Positions 1 to 8,833 of a stretch of DNA of 52,606 bases are shown here, in pieces; the stretch's first letter is position 1; the number at the start of each line of letters is the position of its first letter. Under the pieces are notes generated by a model that made no database searches, was not told the origin of the DNA, and worked only from the letters and a program-made list of their open reading frames with translations. The stretch is from Anaerolineales bacterium (GTDB lineage: Bacteria; Chloroflexota; Anaerolineae; Anaerolineales; UBA11579). The stretch lies in the NCBI GenBank assembly GCA_016932165.1, contig JAFGDK010000008.1:1-52606 (forward strand), read 5' to 3'. The position numbers were made by a program, and so were the translations under genes.

Positions 1-1841
1 ACTATCGGAGAAATGCCATTATTCGTAATCTGGAACCTGGCGTAATCAATGGGTTGAACGGTAATCTGATTACAGGCTACCACAGGCGTTTCAGTGGGCG
101 GCACTGGCGTGTTCGTAAAGGTTGGGGTTGGCGGTACAGGGGTATTTGTTGCAGTCGGTGGTACCGGCGTTTTCGTTGGCGTCGGCGTCTTCGATGGCGT
201 TGGGGTATTACTGGCCACAAACCCGACGGGAGTCTTGGTCGGTGTGGATGTTCTCGTTGGTGTGTTGGTGATCGTCGGAGTAGGTGTATCACTCGCCACA
301 AATCCAAACGGCGTAATCGTCGGGGTTTCCGTGATGGCGGCTGTTGGTGTATCGCTGGCCACAAATCCAATCAGGGTTTCGGTTGGCGTTGCTTCCGCCA
401 ATTCAGGTGCATCCAGGGTTGAGGTTCCCCCGCCCAGGATGATGCTCACCTCACCCTCAGGGCAGTTAACCCCATACAACTGGCACAGCAGGCTGGCCTG
501 CTCACCAGTAACCTCCTCCACCTCAGAGGGAGGTCCAGCAGCAGACAAATTCTCAGAGATTGGAATGGAAACGCTTGTCCCCGGAACCAGAACCCGGGTC
601 ACGCCGTCTGAGGTAACCTCCGCGCTCCCCGAGGCAATCGTGATACTCATCTCATCTCCAGGTTGGGCAACCATAATCGCATCACCCTGAAGCGAAATTT
701 GTACATCGTTGGCTGTGAATTCAAATCCAGCCCCATCATCCATCTCGATCTGGATTCCATCAAAATCCACCCCATTGCATTCTATCCCCCCAAATCCGGT
801 GGAGAAATAAAAGGCAGTCATATCTCCAGAATCATTGTCAATTTCCGTATTGCCAAAAGCCAGGAAGGTGACATTTTGTCCCGGAATCGTCCCGGGCATG
901 TTCGCCTTCAGCTTGAAAACAGCCACCCCCCATAATTCCTTTAATACATCCAGCGGCGAAGCTTTGAGCGTTTGCAAGGCCTCTATCCCCAAAATATCTC
1001 CTACCACGTCAAACGCATTTTCAGGCCCAATATACTCTGAGATCAGTTGGTGGTTGCCGTAACAAACCTGGTTAGTACCAATTCCTGTACAGCGGTTGTC
1101 AGAAACTTCCATCGCCCTGGCAATCAATTCTTCACAGGTCAGATCATTAGAATCAGCCAGCTCTTCCAAAATTTCCTGAGAATTACTGTTGCCATTACTT
1201 GAGCTTGCACTCAAGTCCAGCAATGGCGCTGCAATTGCAAACCCGGTAAGGATAAGGAACAATACCGCTCCCCCCGCAATAATCCAGAGCGGCACCCGGC
1301 TCTTTCGCCGTTTCTCCTGAAACTTCCAATTGGCCAGTTTCTGATAATAAGACTTCGCCTCAGGATACCTCCTGCTCAGCTCCGCCAGCACAGCAAGGGC
1401 ATTCCGGTAATCCCTGATGCTCTCTGATAAAAGACCCTTGGCATACACAGCTGGGGGAAATCCCGGTTCCTTCCGCAACACCTCATCAACTATCTTTCTG
1501 GCTTGTTTTGTTTTTCCGCCCCTGATCAATAGCAAGGCTTCCTGAATTTCTCGCCCCGCAGAGATTGGCCCAGTAGATGCGGATGTATTTTTGATGACTT
1601 CCGCTTTGATCGGTGATTCGATAGAATTTTTGGGTGTACGGCCCGAGAGTTGTTTGATCCGATATTTGGCAAATTCTCGTTCCTTGTCGCTATGCCCAAT
1701 TTTCAGCAAGAGCTTCCAGGCATCCAGATTTTCTGGGTTCTGGAAGAGAAAATCCTTCAAAAGTTCATAGGCTTCAATATCCTGTCCCCCCTCTATAAAC
1801 TCCAGAATTGTCTCAAAATTCAGGTTTTCACTACCAGTCAT
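1..1841 (-). CDS. TPR / membrane / FecR-like protein with Thr-Pro linker, C-terminus cut by window edge
   Basis: The frame is open from the ATG at 1841 to the window edge and is a clear paralogue of the complete protein encoded at 2932-4803. The start aligns exactly with the paralogue (MTGSENLNF against MNGAEKYKL); an ATG at 1850 in the same frame is the alternative. In order it has an N-terminal helical TPR-like region, a single membrane segment around residue 190, a conserved extracellular region, a FecR-like stretch (VAQPGDEMSITIASGSAEV), and a long Thr/Pro linker holding three copies of GFVAS(D/N)TPT. The linker is much longer than in the paralogue. The C-terminal beta domain (begins VACNQIT) is truncated. 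It probably acts as a membrane sensor or scaffold beside the kinase cluster; that role is inferred from context only. Confidence 0.85.
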   Translation of the reverse strand, partial: MTGSENLNFETILEFIEGGQDIEAYELLKDFLFQNPENLDAWKLLLKIGHSDKEREFAKYRIKQLSGRTPKNSIESPIKAEVIKNTSASTGPISAGREIQEALLLIRGGKTKQARKIVDEVLRKEPGFPPAVYAKGLLSESIRDYRNALAVLAELSRRYPEAKSYYQKLANWKFQEKRRKSRVPLWIIAGGAVLFLILTGFAIAAPLLDLSASSSNGNSNSQEILEELADSNDLTCEELIARAMEVSDNRCTGIGTNQVCYGNHQLISEYIGPENAFDVVGDILGIEALQTLKASPLDVLKELWGVAVFKLKANMPGTIPGQNVTFLAFGNTEIDNDSGDMTAFYFSTGFGGIECNGVDFDGIQIEMDDGAGFEFTANDVQISLQGDAIMVAQPGDEMSITIASGSAEVTSDGVTRVLVPGTSVSIPISENLSAAGPPSEVEEVTGEQASLLCQLYGVNCPEGEVSIILGGGTSTLDAPELAEATPTETLIGFVASDTPTAAITETPTITPFGFVASDTPTPTITNTPTRTSTPTKTPVGFVASNTPTPSKTPTPTKTPVPPTATNTPVPPTPTFTNTPVPPTETPVVACNQITVQPIDYARFQITNNGISPI

Positions 1842-1867
1842 ACCAATCATTTCCCTGAGATTTAATC

Positions 1868-1983
1868 AATCTCGTTCGTTCGGTGTCCTGGAATAGCTAA
1901 GTGACAAATCCGAGGATTCAGGAAAAACCAAACACAAACAGAACCGCTGAAATCGGTCCTTATCTCTCATTAGTATAGCATGC
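1868..1983 (-). pseudogene. Decayed duplicate of the Ser/Thr kinase C-terminus
   Basis: Read on the minus strand, this stretch matches the 3' end of the kinase gene at 4832-7078. About 48 of 57 bases agree over the segment ending in GGACACCGAAC, and the motif ATGCTATACTA is also shared. The kinase reading frame is broken by TGA (1918-1920) and TAG (1897-1899), which lie in frame with each other. It sits just upstream of the truncated TPR paralogue, the same place the intact kinase tail occupies relative to the complete TPR gene. It therefore looks like the edge of an old tandem duplication. Confidence 0.75.
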
Positions 1984-2286
1984 GAAAATCGGCAAATGTC
2001 TTTTCAATTCCGTTAGGTAGATAGTCTCACTTATTGTTATCCAGTATCATCTATCCAGCCAGACGATGGCATTGCTAAAATGAATATAACCACAAAAATA
2101 AGAAGTTTGCCACTCGATTTTCCGGCAACTTTAACAGTTTCCCCCTGTTGCCAATCCCCGGTGGTTGTCCCCTGACCTGAGATTTTACAAGTAAAATGCC
2201 CACCAGAAAATTTTAGGCAGGCATTGATCTGAATGTTAAGATTCAGAGTAAATTGTTTTTGTGAATACAGATTATTTACTGCGCAG
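1984..2286. other. Intergenic stretch with no convincing gene
   Basis: This lies between the stop of the FHA gene and the kinase-tail relic. A minus-strand frame is open to 2037, but it begins out of frame inside the FHA gene and has no visible ribosome binding site. No tRNA, strong hairpin or promoter was recognised. It may be further degraded duplicate, but no alignment to the kinase is clear here. Confidence 0.5.
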
Positions 2287-2907
2287 CTAATCCCGGATGA
2301 TCTGCACTTGAACATGCAGGGCGCCAAACGAAAGCACACTTCCGCTGGGAACTGCAACCGCCTGCCCAGCTTCCAGCCGCTGGCCTCGCAGATAAGTCCC
2401 ATTGGAACTTTGTAAATCTACCACATACAGCTTGTTCCCGCTCACCTTGAATTCAGCATGACGGCGGGACACCCCCTTGACCTCCGGCCCAAATTGGGAC
2501 AGATCGATATCCACATTATTGCTGCCATCGTCACGGCCAATCACCGCCTGATTGATGATCCGGTAACCTCGGTTCAGCGATGCGGTTTTAGAACCCACCA
2601 TCAAGATCTTCAGCGAATCGCCATTGGTCTCCTGTGCGCCAGCTGGAATTGACTCAAAGCTGGCTAGGTTATCCGTCCCAACCATTGGAAACTTGATATC
2701 TGGAGGGCGCCTGGAGGTCGGTTTCAACGTGGTTGTGCTCTGCTTGTAAAGCTGCTCTGCCAGGAATTGAACCAGATCCATCAGCTCAAACTTCGAGCGG
2801 GTTTCCAGCCAATCCCGGCTGAGGAGGGTTTGCTCCAAATTGCGCAGGTGCGGGCTAATCCCGGTATCTTGCTGGGCGCTTTCATCGTTGTGTTCTATTT
2901 CTGTCAT
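2287..2907 (-). CDS. FHA domain protein
   Basis: This is a 206-residue cytoplasmic protein. The first 100 residues are helical and low in recognisable motifs; the C-terminal half is a forkhead-associated domain. The phosphothreonine-binding signature is complete: GR at 124-125, SRRH at 147-150 and SSNG at 167-170. FHA domains bind phosphothreonine peptides, so the likely partner is the neighbouring Ser/Thr kinase or one of its substrates. It follows the TPR/FecR-like gene by 24 bases and has AGGA upstream of its ATG, so it is probably the third gene of a kinase-TPR-FHA operon. There is no membrane segment. Confidence 0.92.
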   Translation of the reverse strand: MTEIEHNDESAQQDTGISPHLRNLEQTLLSRDWLETRSKFELMDLVQFLAEQLYKQSTTTLKPTSRRPPDIKFPMVGTDNLASFESIPAGAQETNGDSLKILMVGSKTASLNRGYRIINQAVIGRDDGSNNVDIDLSQFGPEVKGVSRRHAEFKVSGNKLYVVDLQSSNGTYLRGQRLEAGQAVAVPSGSVLSFGALHVQVQIIRD

Positions 2908-2931
2908 AATGCTTCCTATAAATATTTGTTT

Positions 2932-4803
2932 TTAGTTCCTGGCGAAACTTGAACAGCCATTGTCAAAATAGAAGGTCGCGCTGTACGGCCCTCCCTTGAC
3001 GCCCTCCTCGAACTCCAACCTAACCGCCTTGCTATCTCCTGGTTGCAGGGTTCGGAGAGATAAGTGTCCGTAAAAAACATGGGTTGCAGGGGGGGATTCT
3101 GCATTGGGGCTGCCAATAAGCCCGCCTAAGTATACTTTATTCCACCGGCCGTTTATCGTTGGCCACGATAAGGTCATCGAGGTGAGCACCACCGGGGTGC
3201 CGCTGTTATTGGTGATCTGGAATTTGCCGTAAGCCGTGAATCGAGCAGAAATCTGACTACAGACCGCAACAGGTGTGTTCGTTGGAACAGGGATGGTTTC
3301 AGGGGTAAGAGTATTGCTGACAACAGAACCGACAGAAGTTTCAAAAGGTGTGGCAACAGCCGCTTCTGTACCATCCACGGTTGGGGTTACCTCCCCGAGA
3401 ATAAAGCTGATTTCACCCTCGGGACAATTTACCCCAAATAATTGGCACAGCAGGCTTGCCTGCCCGCCGCTTGCTGCCGTCACCTCAGATGGCGGGCCTG
3501 ACGCCGACAAATTTTCATCCATTGGGATCGAAACGCTTGTTCCGGGTTCCAGGATTTGCGTCACCCCACTTGAGGTAACCTGAGCGCTTCCATTCGCCAG
3601 GGTAATATCCATCATACCGCCAGGTTGAGCAACCATGATGGCGTCTCCAAACAAGGAAATCTGAACATCATTGGCAGTAAACACAAATCCAGCCCCATCA
3701 TCCGCGATGATCTGCAGCCCGTCAAAACTAACACCATTGCACGTAATTCCCCCAAATCCGGTGGAGAAATAAAAGGCAGTCATATCACCCGATGCATTGT
3801 TAATGTCCGTGTTGCCAAATACCAGGAAGGTCACATTCTGTCCTGGAATCGTTCCCGCCATATTCGCCTTCAGCTTGAAAACCGCTACACCCCATAATTC
3901 CTTCAACACATCTAAGGGTGAAGCTTTCAGTGTATGAATTGCCTCGATTCCCAGAACATCTCCAGCCGCGTCAAAAGCATCTACCGGTCCGTCATATTCA
4001 GCGATCAGCTGAAAATTGCCGTAACACACCTGGTTAGACCCGATCTGCCTGCAGCGTTGATCAGACACATCCAGCGCATTGGCAATTAATTCTTCACAGG
4101 TCAGTTCATCTGCCTCCGCCACCTCTTCCAGTATTCCTGCAGAATCTCTATTCTCGTTGTTCTTTCCAATCGAGAACCCCAGCAACGGCGCTGCAATCGC
4201 CATCCCCACTAGGACCAAAAAAAGTGAAGCCCCAACAGTTATGATCCACATCGGCTTCCAACTGATTCCTCTATTTTCCTTGAATTTTAAGTCGACCAGC
4301 TCCTGATAATAAGATTTGGCATCCCTGTCCTGCTTGCCCAAATCTGCCAGCTCAGCCAGAGCGTTCCTGTAATCCATGACAGTCTCAGATAGCAGCCCAC
4401 TAGCATAGATTGCTGGAGGAAATTTCGGCGCTTTCCGCAGCACCTCATCCACAATCCTCCTCGCCAGCTTAGTTTTCCCATCTGCATTAAGCTTCATAGC
4501 CAGTTGGATTTCTCGCTCTTCCCAGCCTGGAGCTGTTTTAGGCGGGTTAGCACTAGCTTCACGTTTAGATTTAAGCTTCTCAGAACTCTGGTCTTTTTCT
4601 CTCGGTGATAGTTGCCTGATCCGTTCGTTGGCAAACGCCCGCTCTTTCTCATTCGGAGATATTTTCAGCATTGTAACCCAGGCATCCAGATGATCAGGAT
4701 TCTGGATCAGGAGATCCTTCAGCAGACCATAGGCCTTTTGTTCCTGTCCCCCTTCTAACAACTTAACGATTTTGTCTAATTTATATTTCTCAGCACCATT
4801 CAT
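2932..4803 (-). CDS. TPR / membrane / FecR-like extracellular protein
   Basis: The protein has 623 residues. Residues 1-170 are helical and TPR-like (QAYGLLKDLLIQNP-type repeats), acidic and basic by turns. A single membrane segment spans about 184-207. The extracellular part begins with a Cys-containing region (LTCEELIANA, then QRCRQIGSNQVCYGNF), followed by a FecR-like beta domain (MVAQPGGMMDITLANGSAQV), a short Thr-rich linker and a C-terminal beta domain (FQITNNSGTPVVLTS). Topology should be cytoplasmic TPR and external FecR-like part. It starts 28 bases after the kinase stop and precedes the FHA gene, so it may be a substrate or adaptor for the kinase. That function is inference; the family is not one I can name. 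Confidence 0.88.
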   Translation of the reverse strand: MNGAEKYKLDKIVKLLEGGQEQKAYGLLKDLLIQNPDHLDAWVTMLKISPNEKERAFANERIRQLSPREKDQSSEKLKSKREASANPPKTAPGWEEREIQLAMKLNADGKTKLARRIVDEVLRKAPKFPPAIYASGLLSETVMDYRNALAELADLGKQDRDAKSYYQELVDLKFKENRGISWKPMWIITVGASLFLVLVGMAIAAPLLGFSIGKNNENRDSAGILEEVAEADELTCEELIANALDVSDQRCRQIGSNQVCYGNFQLIAEYDGPVDAFDAAGDVLGIEAIHTLKASPLDVLKELWGVAVFKLKANMAGTIPGQNVTFLVFGNTDINNASGDMTAFYFSTGFGGITCNGVSFDGLQIIADDGAGFVFTANDVQISLFGDAIMVAQPGGMMDITLANGSAQVTSSGVTQILEPGTSVSIPMDENLSASGPPSEVTAASGGQASLLCQLFGVNCPEGEISFILGEVTPTVDGTEAAVATPFETSVGSVVSNTLTPETIPVPTNTPVAVCSQISARFTAYGKFQITNNSGTPVVLTSMTLSWPTINGRWNKVYLGGLIGSPNAESPPATHVFYGHLSLRTLQPGDSKAVRLEFEEGVKGGPYSATFYFDNGCSSFARN

Positions 4804-4831
4804 AACTTTTCATACCCTATCAGCAGAGTAC

Positions 4832-7078
4832 TTACCGTTGTTCGGTGTCCTGGAATATCTGCGCGACAAAACCAAGGATGCAGGAATAACCAAACATGAG
4901 GAAAAGCGTTTTCAACGGCTCTCCACTCTCATAGTATAGCATGGGTGAAACAACAAAAACCTTAGCAAGTGCATTTGTCAGGGCCAAACCGGCTAAAACA
5001 AAAACCGAACTAATCACACCACGCCACACCTTAGACATAGACAGCGCTTCACTCAAACCGAAACCAAAAGATAAGAGTATTGAACCAAGCAAAATTAAAT
5101 ATCCGCTAGGAGTAGCTGACAAGAACAGATAGTGAAAAGACACAAAACCCAGGTTGACCAGCAGCGCCCCGGTAATCACCCCAGTAATGGCCCTGCCTGC
5201 AGTCGATAAAACCACCAGGCGTCTGGTGAGCCATTTCGTGATGGTTAAACCAGCTGCAACAATCGGCGCAAATAATAACCCGCTGCCAATAGAATTTAAA
5301 ATCCGGGAGGCAACCAGATACGTAGGCAGCCGTGTTGAAACAAAAACATGGAAAATAAATGCAAGCCCCACCCCCATCCAGGTGAATAAGAACATTCGCA
5401 CAAACTGACGCTGCCGGGTTATCACCTGCTCCACAAGCAGCCGGATCCAGGTCTGCACCCTCACTCCGAGCGGAACACCTTTTGGCCAGCTTCCTGCGGT
5501 TTGCCGGATCACCGCCAATGCCTGGATACCAGTACTAAATTCATCATCCATCACGGTCCTGATCACATCCTCTACCGCTCTGCGAGACTTCACCTTCCCA
5601 AGCAAAGACGCCATGTCCAGCGCGTAGATTTCATCTGACACCGCCATCATGGCAAACTTTTGATCCATATCCTCCGAGAAACCATTTTCACGCCAATCAG
5701 TTCCCTCATCCACGAGAGTATCCAGCAAGATGATCGCCTTCCGGATAAGGTTTGGTTCATGATCATCGTTGAGCAATCCCACAATGGAATCGATCAATTG
5801 TTCTCCCACTTTCCCGCCACCGGCAAACTCTCCCGGGGTAACCAGCATCAAGTTCAACAAATTCAAAACTGGCACCCCCACCTCATTGGCAAAAATATTC
5901 TCTGCAATGGCCAGCCTGTCTGACGGATCCTCGACCTTATTCCACCAAAATGAGATATGCCGCCCATGGTAGATCGAGAACAACGCCATGAAGCATAACT
6001 GTTCCTGGTCCAGCATAGTTACATACGGAGGTTTCCTGAAAAAATTCTCAAGGTAAATGAATAAGGTAGCCCCTAGTCGAAATTGCCCGGAAACCTCCCG
6101 CCAGAGTGCCATCTTCCTGTTCAGAATAGCTGCCGCTTCTTCATAGGTCTCCTGCTCAGCAACAACGGCTCTTGAAACCTCCGCCAGAATCGTCTCCAAA
6201 GAATCAGGTGCTTTTCCCCCAAACGAATCGGATAACTGTTGCTCATTCCAAACAGTGAGAAGCAGTTCGAATGCATCCAAAATGGTTGCCGGTCTCTGCT
6301 CCGGATGGAACGCGGTCATCGATTTCAACACCTGGTGCATTCCCTCAGGCAAATTCGGATTCATTTCAGATGGGTTTGGAATTTCGACATTGGATTCAAG
6401 CTGTTTGATCGCCAGTGATGATAATCCAGACCAGGGTGGTTCTCCGGTACACATCTCATACAGCATCACACCAAAACTGTAAATATCTGTCCTCACATCA
6501 ATATATGTTTTAGTATGCTGTTCCGGAGATGAATAAGCGGGGGTTCCCTGACCCGTGTGCAATGCCATCGTGGAATCCGATAGCGTGCGTGCAATCCCAA
6601 AATCAGTCAAAAAAGCCTGTTGACGGTAGTTCACCAGGATATTGGTCGGTTTCAGGTCGCGATGGATCACCTTACGATGGTGGATATAGTTCAGAGCGGA
6701 AACAATTTGGGCAGAGATTTTCAAGACTACATCTGGAGAAAGCGGCTTGCCGCGTAACAGATCTGCCAGCGAGCCGGATGGATAATATTCCATCACATAA
6801 TATAAAAAACCGCTTCCCAGGCCGGTTTTATAAACTTTACAAATATTGGTATGCTGAATGTTCGCCAGGGCAAGAAGTTCTTCGCGTCTTCTATCCTCTG
6901 TACGTGTTGAATCATCCAGTTGGAAGAATTTGATCGCCACTATCCGGTCTTGCGCATTATCCCATGCAGACCAAATCCCCCCCTCCCCGCCACCGCCGAT
7001 TATTTCCAGCAGCGTAAATTCATCAATTTGATCGCCTGAAACAAAGTAATCGCGCCCCAGGAGCTGTGTTGTCACCAT
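4832..7078 (-). CDS. Membrane-bound Ser/Thr protein kinase
   Basis: This is a PknB-type kinase of 748 residues. All catalytic motifs are present: a Gly-rich loop (IGGGGEGGIW, 27-36), Lys50, HRDLKPTN (139-146), DFG (159-161) and GTPAYSSPEQ (178-187). A long helical middle region follows, and then about six hydrophobic segments in the last 200 residues. The kinase is therefore cytoplasmic and anchored at its C-terminus, unlike the usual single-span PknB. I chose the ATG at 7078 because AGGGAA lies at good distance from it; an in-frame ATG at 7108 and a frame extension to 7138 have no ribosome site. It leads the operon with the TPR/FecR-like and FHA genes and is divergent from terC. Confidence 0.93.
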   Translation of the reverse strand: MVTTQLLGRDYFVSGDQIDEFTLLEIIGGGGEGGIWSAWDNAQDRIVAIKFFQLDDSTRTEDRRREELLALANIQHTNICKVYKTGLGSGFLYYVMEYYPSGSLADLLRGKPLSPDVVLKISAQIVSALNYIHHRKVIHRDLKPTNILVNYRQQAFLTDFGIARTLSDSTMALHTGQGTPAYSSPEQHTKTYIDVRTDIYSFGVMLYEMCTGEPPWSGLSSLAIKQLESNVEIPNPSEMNPNLPEGMHQVLKSMTAFHPEQRPATILDAFELLLTVWNEQQLSDSFGGKAPDSLETILAEVSRAVVAEQETYEEAAAILNRKMALWREVSGQFRLGATLFIYLENFFRKPPYVTMLDQEQLCFMALFSIYHGRHISFWWNKVEDPSDRLAIAENIFANEVGVPVLNLLNLMLVTPGEFAGGGKVGEQLIDSIVGLLNDDHEPNLIRKAIILLDTLVDEGTDWRENGFSEDMDQKFAMMAVSDEIYALDMASLLGKVKSRRAVEDVIRTVMDDEFSTGIQALAVIRQTAGSWPKGVPLGVRVQTWIRLLVEQVITRQRQFVRMFLFTWMGVGLAFIFHVFVSTRLPTYLVASRILNSIGSGLLFAPIVAAGLTITKWLTRRLVVLSTAGRAITGVITGALLVNLGFVSFHYLFLSATPSGYLILLGSILLSFGFGLSEALSMSKVWRGVISSVFVLAGLALTNALAKVFVVSPMLYYESGEPLKTLFLMFGYSCILGFVAQIFQDTEQR

Positions 7079-7275
7079 AAAGAATTTCCCTGTTGAATTT
7101 GGTTTCATTATAGATGAAAAAATTAAATAGTGTGGCAATCATGCCGAGTATGTTTCCAAGCCAACCAGAAAATCCAGCAAATCTGAAGCTTAATTGGCAG
7201 CGATCTTCGGTATAATTCACCACATAAAAATGAAACCCCGTTACTTCCTGCGGGGAATATAGAGGAGAAGCATTA

Positions 7276-8025
7276 ATGGAATGGCTTGCTCAACCTGAAA
7301 CCTGGATTTCGCTGCTGACATTGACAGTTCTTGAGATCGTGCTTGGCATTGATAATATTGTGTTTATCTCCATCCTGGCAGATAAGCTTGCCCAGCAGGA
7401 CCGCGGCAAAGCCCGACAAATAGGCCTTGCCCTCGCCATGATCATGCGCATTTTACTCCTGCTCTCAATCAGTTGGCTGATCGGCCTGACCAAACCACTC
7501 TTCCATGTCGCCAGCCTTGAATTTTCCGGCCGTGACTTGATCCTGCTCACGGGTGGTCTCTTCCTCCTCGGGAAAGCCACATTTGAAATCCACGAAAAGC
7601 TGGAAGGCGAGGAGCACGATGCAACCAAAGCAAAAGCCAGTACACTGATGAATGTGGTTGTCCAGATCATGCTTTTAGACATCGTCTTCTCACTCGACTC
7701 TGTGATTACAGCAGTAGGAATGGCAGAACATGTAGCCATTATGATCGCGGCTGTGGTCATCGCTGTAATCATCATGCTGCTCTCGGTTGACACCATCAGC
7801 GATTTCATCAGCCAGCACCCGACGATTAAAATCCTGGCCTTGAGCTTCCTGCTTTTGATCGGTTTCTCTCTCTCAGCTGAAGGACTTGGCCAGCATATCC
7901 CCAAAGGGTATATCTACTTTGCCATGGGCTTCTCTATTTTCGTAGAATTCCTTAACCTGCGTCTCAGCCAACGGCAGGAACCGGTAACCCTGCGCGGCAC
8001 CGTCCACCCGCCCAAGCCCGAATAA
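7276..8025 (+). CDS. TerC family integral membrane protein
   Basis: The protein has 249 residues and about seven membrane segments. It carries the family's hallmark acidic motifs in membrane helices (ETWISLLTLTVLEIVLGIDN near the start; LLDIVFSLDSVITAVG in the middle). TerC-type proteins are tied to tellurite resistance and to metal (Mn/Ca) export during protein secretion. GAGGAG sits 9 bases before the ATG. The leader is short: TATAAT at 7211-7216, then a small CCCCG/CGGGG hairpin. There is thus no room for the yybP-ykoY manganese riboswitch that often precedes such genes. It is monocistronic or loosely linked to the next gene. Confidence 0.93.
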   Translation: MEWLAQPETWISLLTLTVLEIVLGIDNIVFISILADKLAQQDRGKARQIGLALAMIMRILLLLSISWLIGLTKPLFHVASLEFSGRDLILLTGGLFLLGKATFEIHEKLEGEEHDATKAKASTLMNVVVQIMLLDIVFSLDSVITAVGMAEHVAIMIAAVVIAVIIMLLSVDTISDFISQHPTIKILALSFLLLIGFSLSAEGLGQHIPKGYIYFAMGFSIFVEFLNLRLSQRQEPVTLRGTVHPPKPE

Positions 8026-8089
8026 ACCAAACCATCGATTGCTAGGTGAATAGTTCATCCACCTAAGCGAATCTCTCTAAATTAAACCT

Positions 8090-8767
8090 ATGAAACGATT
8101 TGTCACCCTTGTGCTCAGGTTCTTAATCAGCATAATCGCCAAAACCGAGATTTCCGGCCTGGAGAATATTCCTCTGGACAGGCCGGTGGTTCTTTGCGGA
8201 AATCATATTGGCATTCTGGACGGACCTTTCATCCCCACCATCCCAGTAGTGCGAGATCATCCTAATCAGATCGTGGTTGTCGCCGAAAAATATCAGGAGA
8301 GCGGCATCCTGGGTTGGGGTGCAGATAAACTCGGTTTTTTGTTCATCGACCGGTATAATCCGGATGTAAAAACCCTTAAGATCGTCCTGCGTCGTTTGGA
8401 GAAGAATGGGCTGCTGGTTATTGCGCCTGAGGGCACTCGCAGCCCGAATGCCAGCTTGATCGAGGGAAAATCCGGGGCCGCCTACCTGGCAGCAAAGACA
8501 GGAGCCACAATCATTCCTTTTGGTTCAACGGGTACTGAAGACCACTTTCTAAAAACAAAGCTGAAGAAATTCAAACGGCTGCAAGTCAAGATTAATATCG
8601 GGAAACCCTTCACCATCCCGGAATTACCAAAAGCCGGCAAAGAGCGGGAAGACTTCCTCCGCACATACACCGATGAGATTATGTGCCAGATTGCTGCGCT
8701 CCTCCCTGAAAGTTACCGGGGGATATACGCACATCACCCTCGCCTATATGAAATTCTTGGCACCTGA
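8090..8767 (+). CDS. Lysophospholipid acyltransferase family protein (PlsC-like)
   Basis: The protein has 225 residues with the glycerolipid acyltransferase signatures NHxxxxD (His39, Asp44) and EGTRSP (from residue 114). Such enzymes transfer a fatty acyl group to lysophosphatidic acid to make phosphatidic acid at the inner face of the membrane. An N-terminal hydrophobic stretch (FVTLVLRFLISII) fits membrane attachment. The ribosome site is weak. It follows terC by 64 bases; the gap holds a small TAGGTG/CACCTA hairpin. The exact acyl acceptor cannot be told from sequence. Confidence 0.9.
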   Translation: MKRFVTLVLRFLISIIAKTEISGLENIPLDRPVVLCGNHIGILDGPFIPTIPVVRDHPNQIVVVAEKYQESGILGWGADKLGFLFIDRYNPDVKTLKIVLRRLEKNGLLVIAPEGTRSPNASLIEGKSGAAYLAAKTGATIIPFGSTGTEDHFLKTKLKKFKRLQVKINIGKPFTIPELPKAGKEREDFLRTYTDEIMCQIAALLPESYRGIYAHHPRLYEILGT

Positions 8768-8833
8768 ACTCGGCTTGTCTTGACACCCAACTAACAGTTA
8801 GCCCTTCCCTGATTTTCATCTTATAATCCAACC

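Noticed and set aside
194-386. Regular repeats as a CRISPR array
   Set aside because: The repeats are short, unequal and lie in frame in a coding Thr/Pro linker.
94-690. Plus-strand Val/Gly-rich open frame
   Set aside because: It is the antisense of the Thr/Pro linker of the paralogue; repeats on the other strand keep it open.
2037-2402. Minus-strand open frame ending in a hydrophobic stretch
   Set aside because: It begins out of frame within the FHA gene and has no ribosome site.
7211-7275. yybP-ykoY manganese riboswitch before terC
   Set aside because: The leader is only about 55 bases and lacks the paired structure of that class.
8780-8827. TTGACA (8780) with TATAAT (8822) as a dinB promoter
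   Set aside because: The gap is 36 bases, about twice the usual 17.
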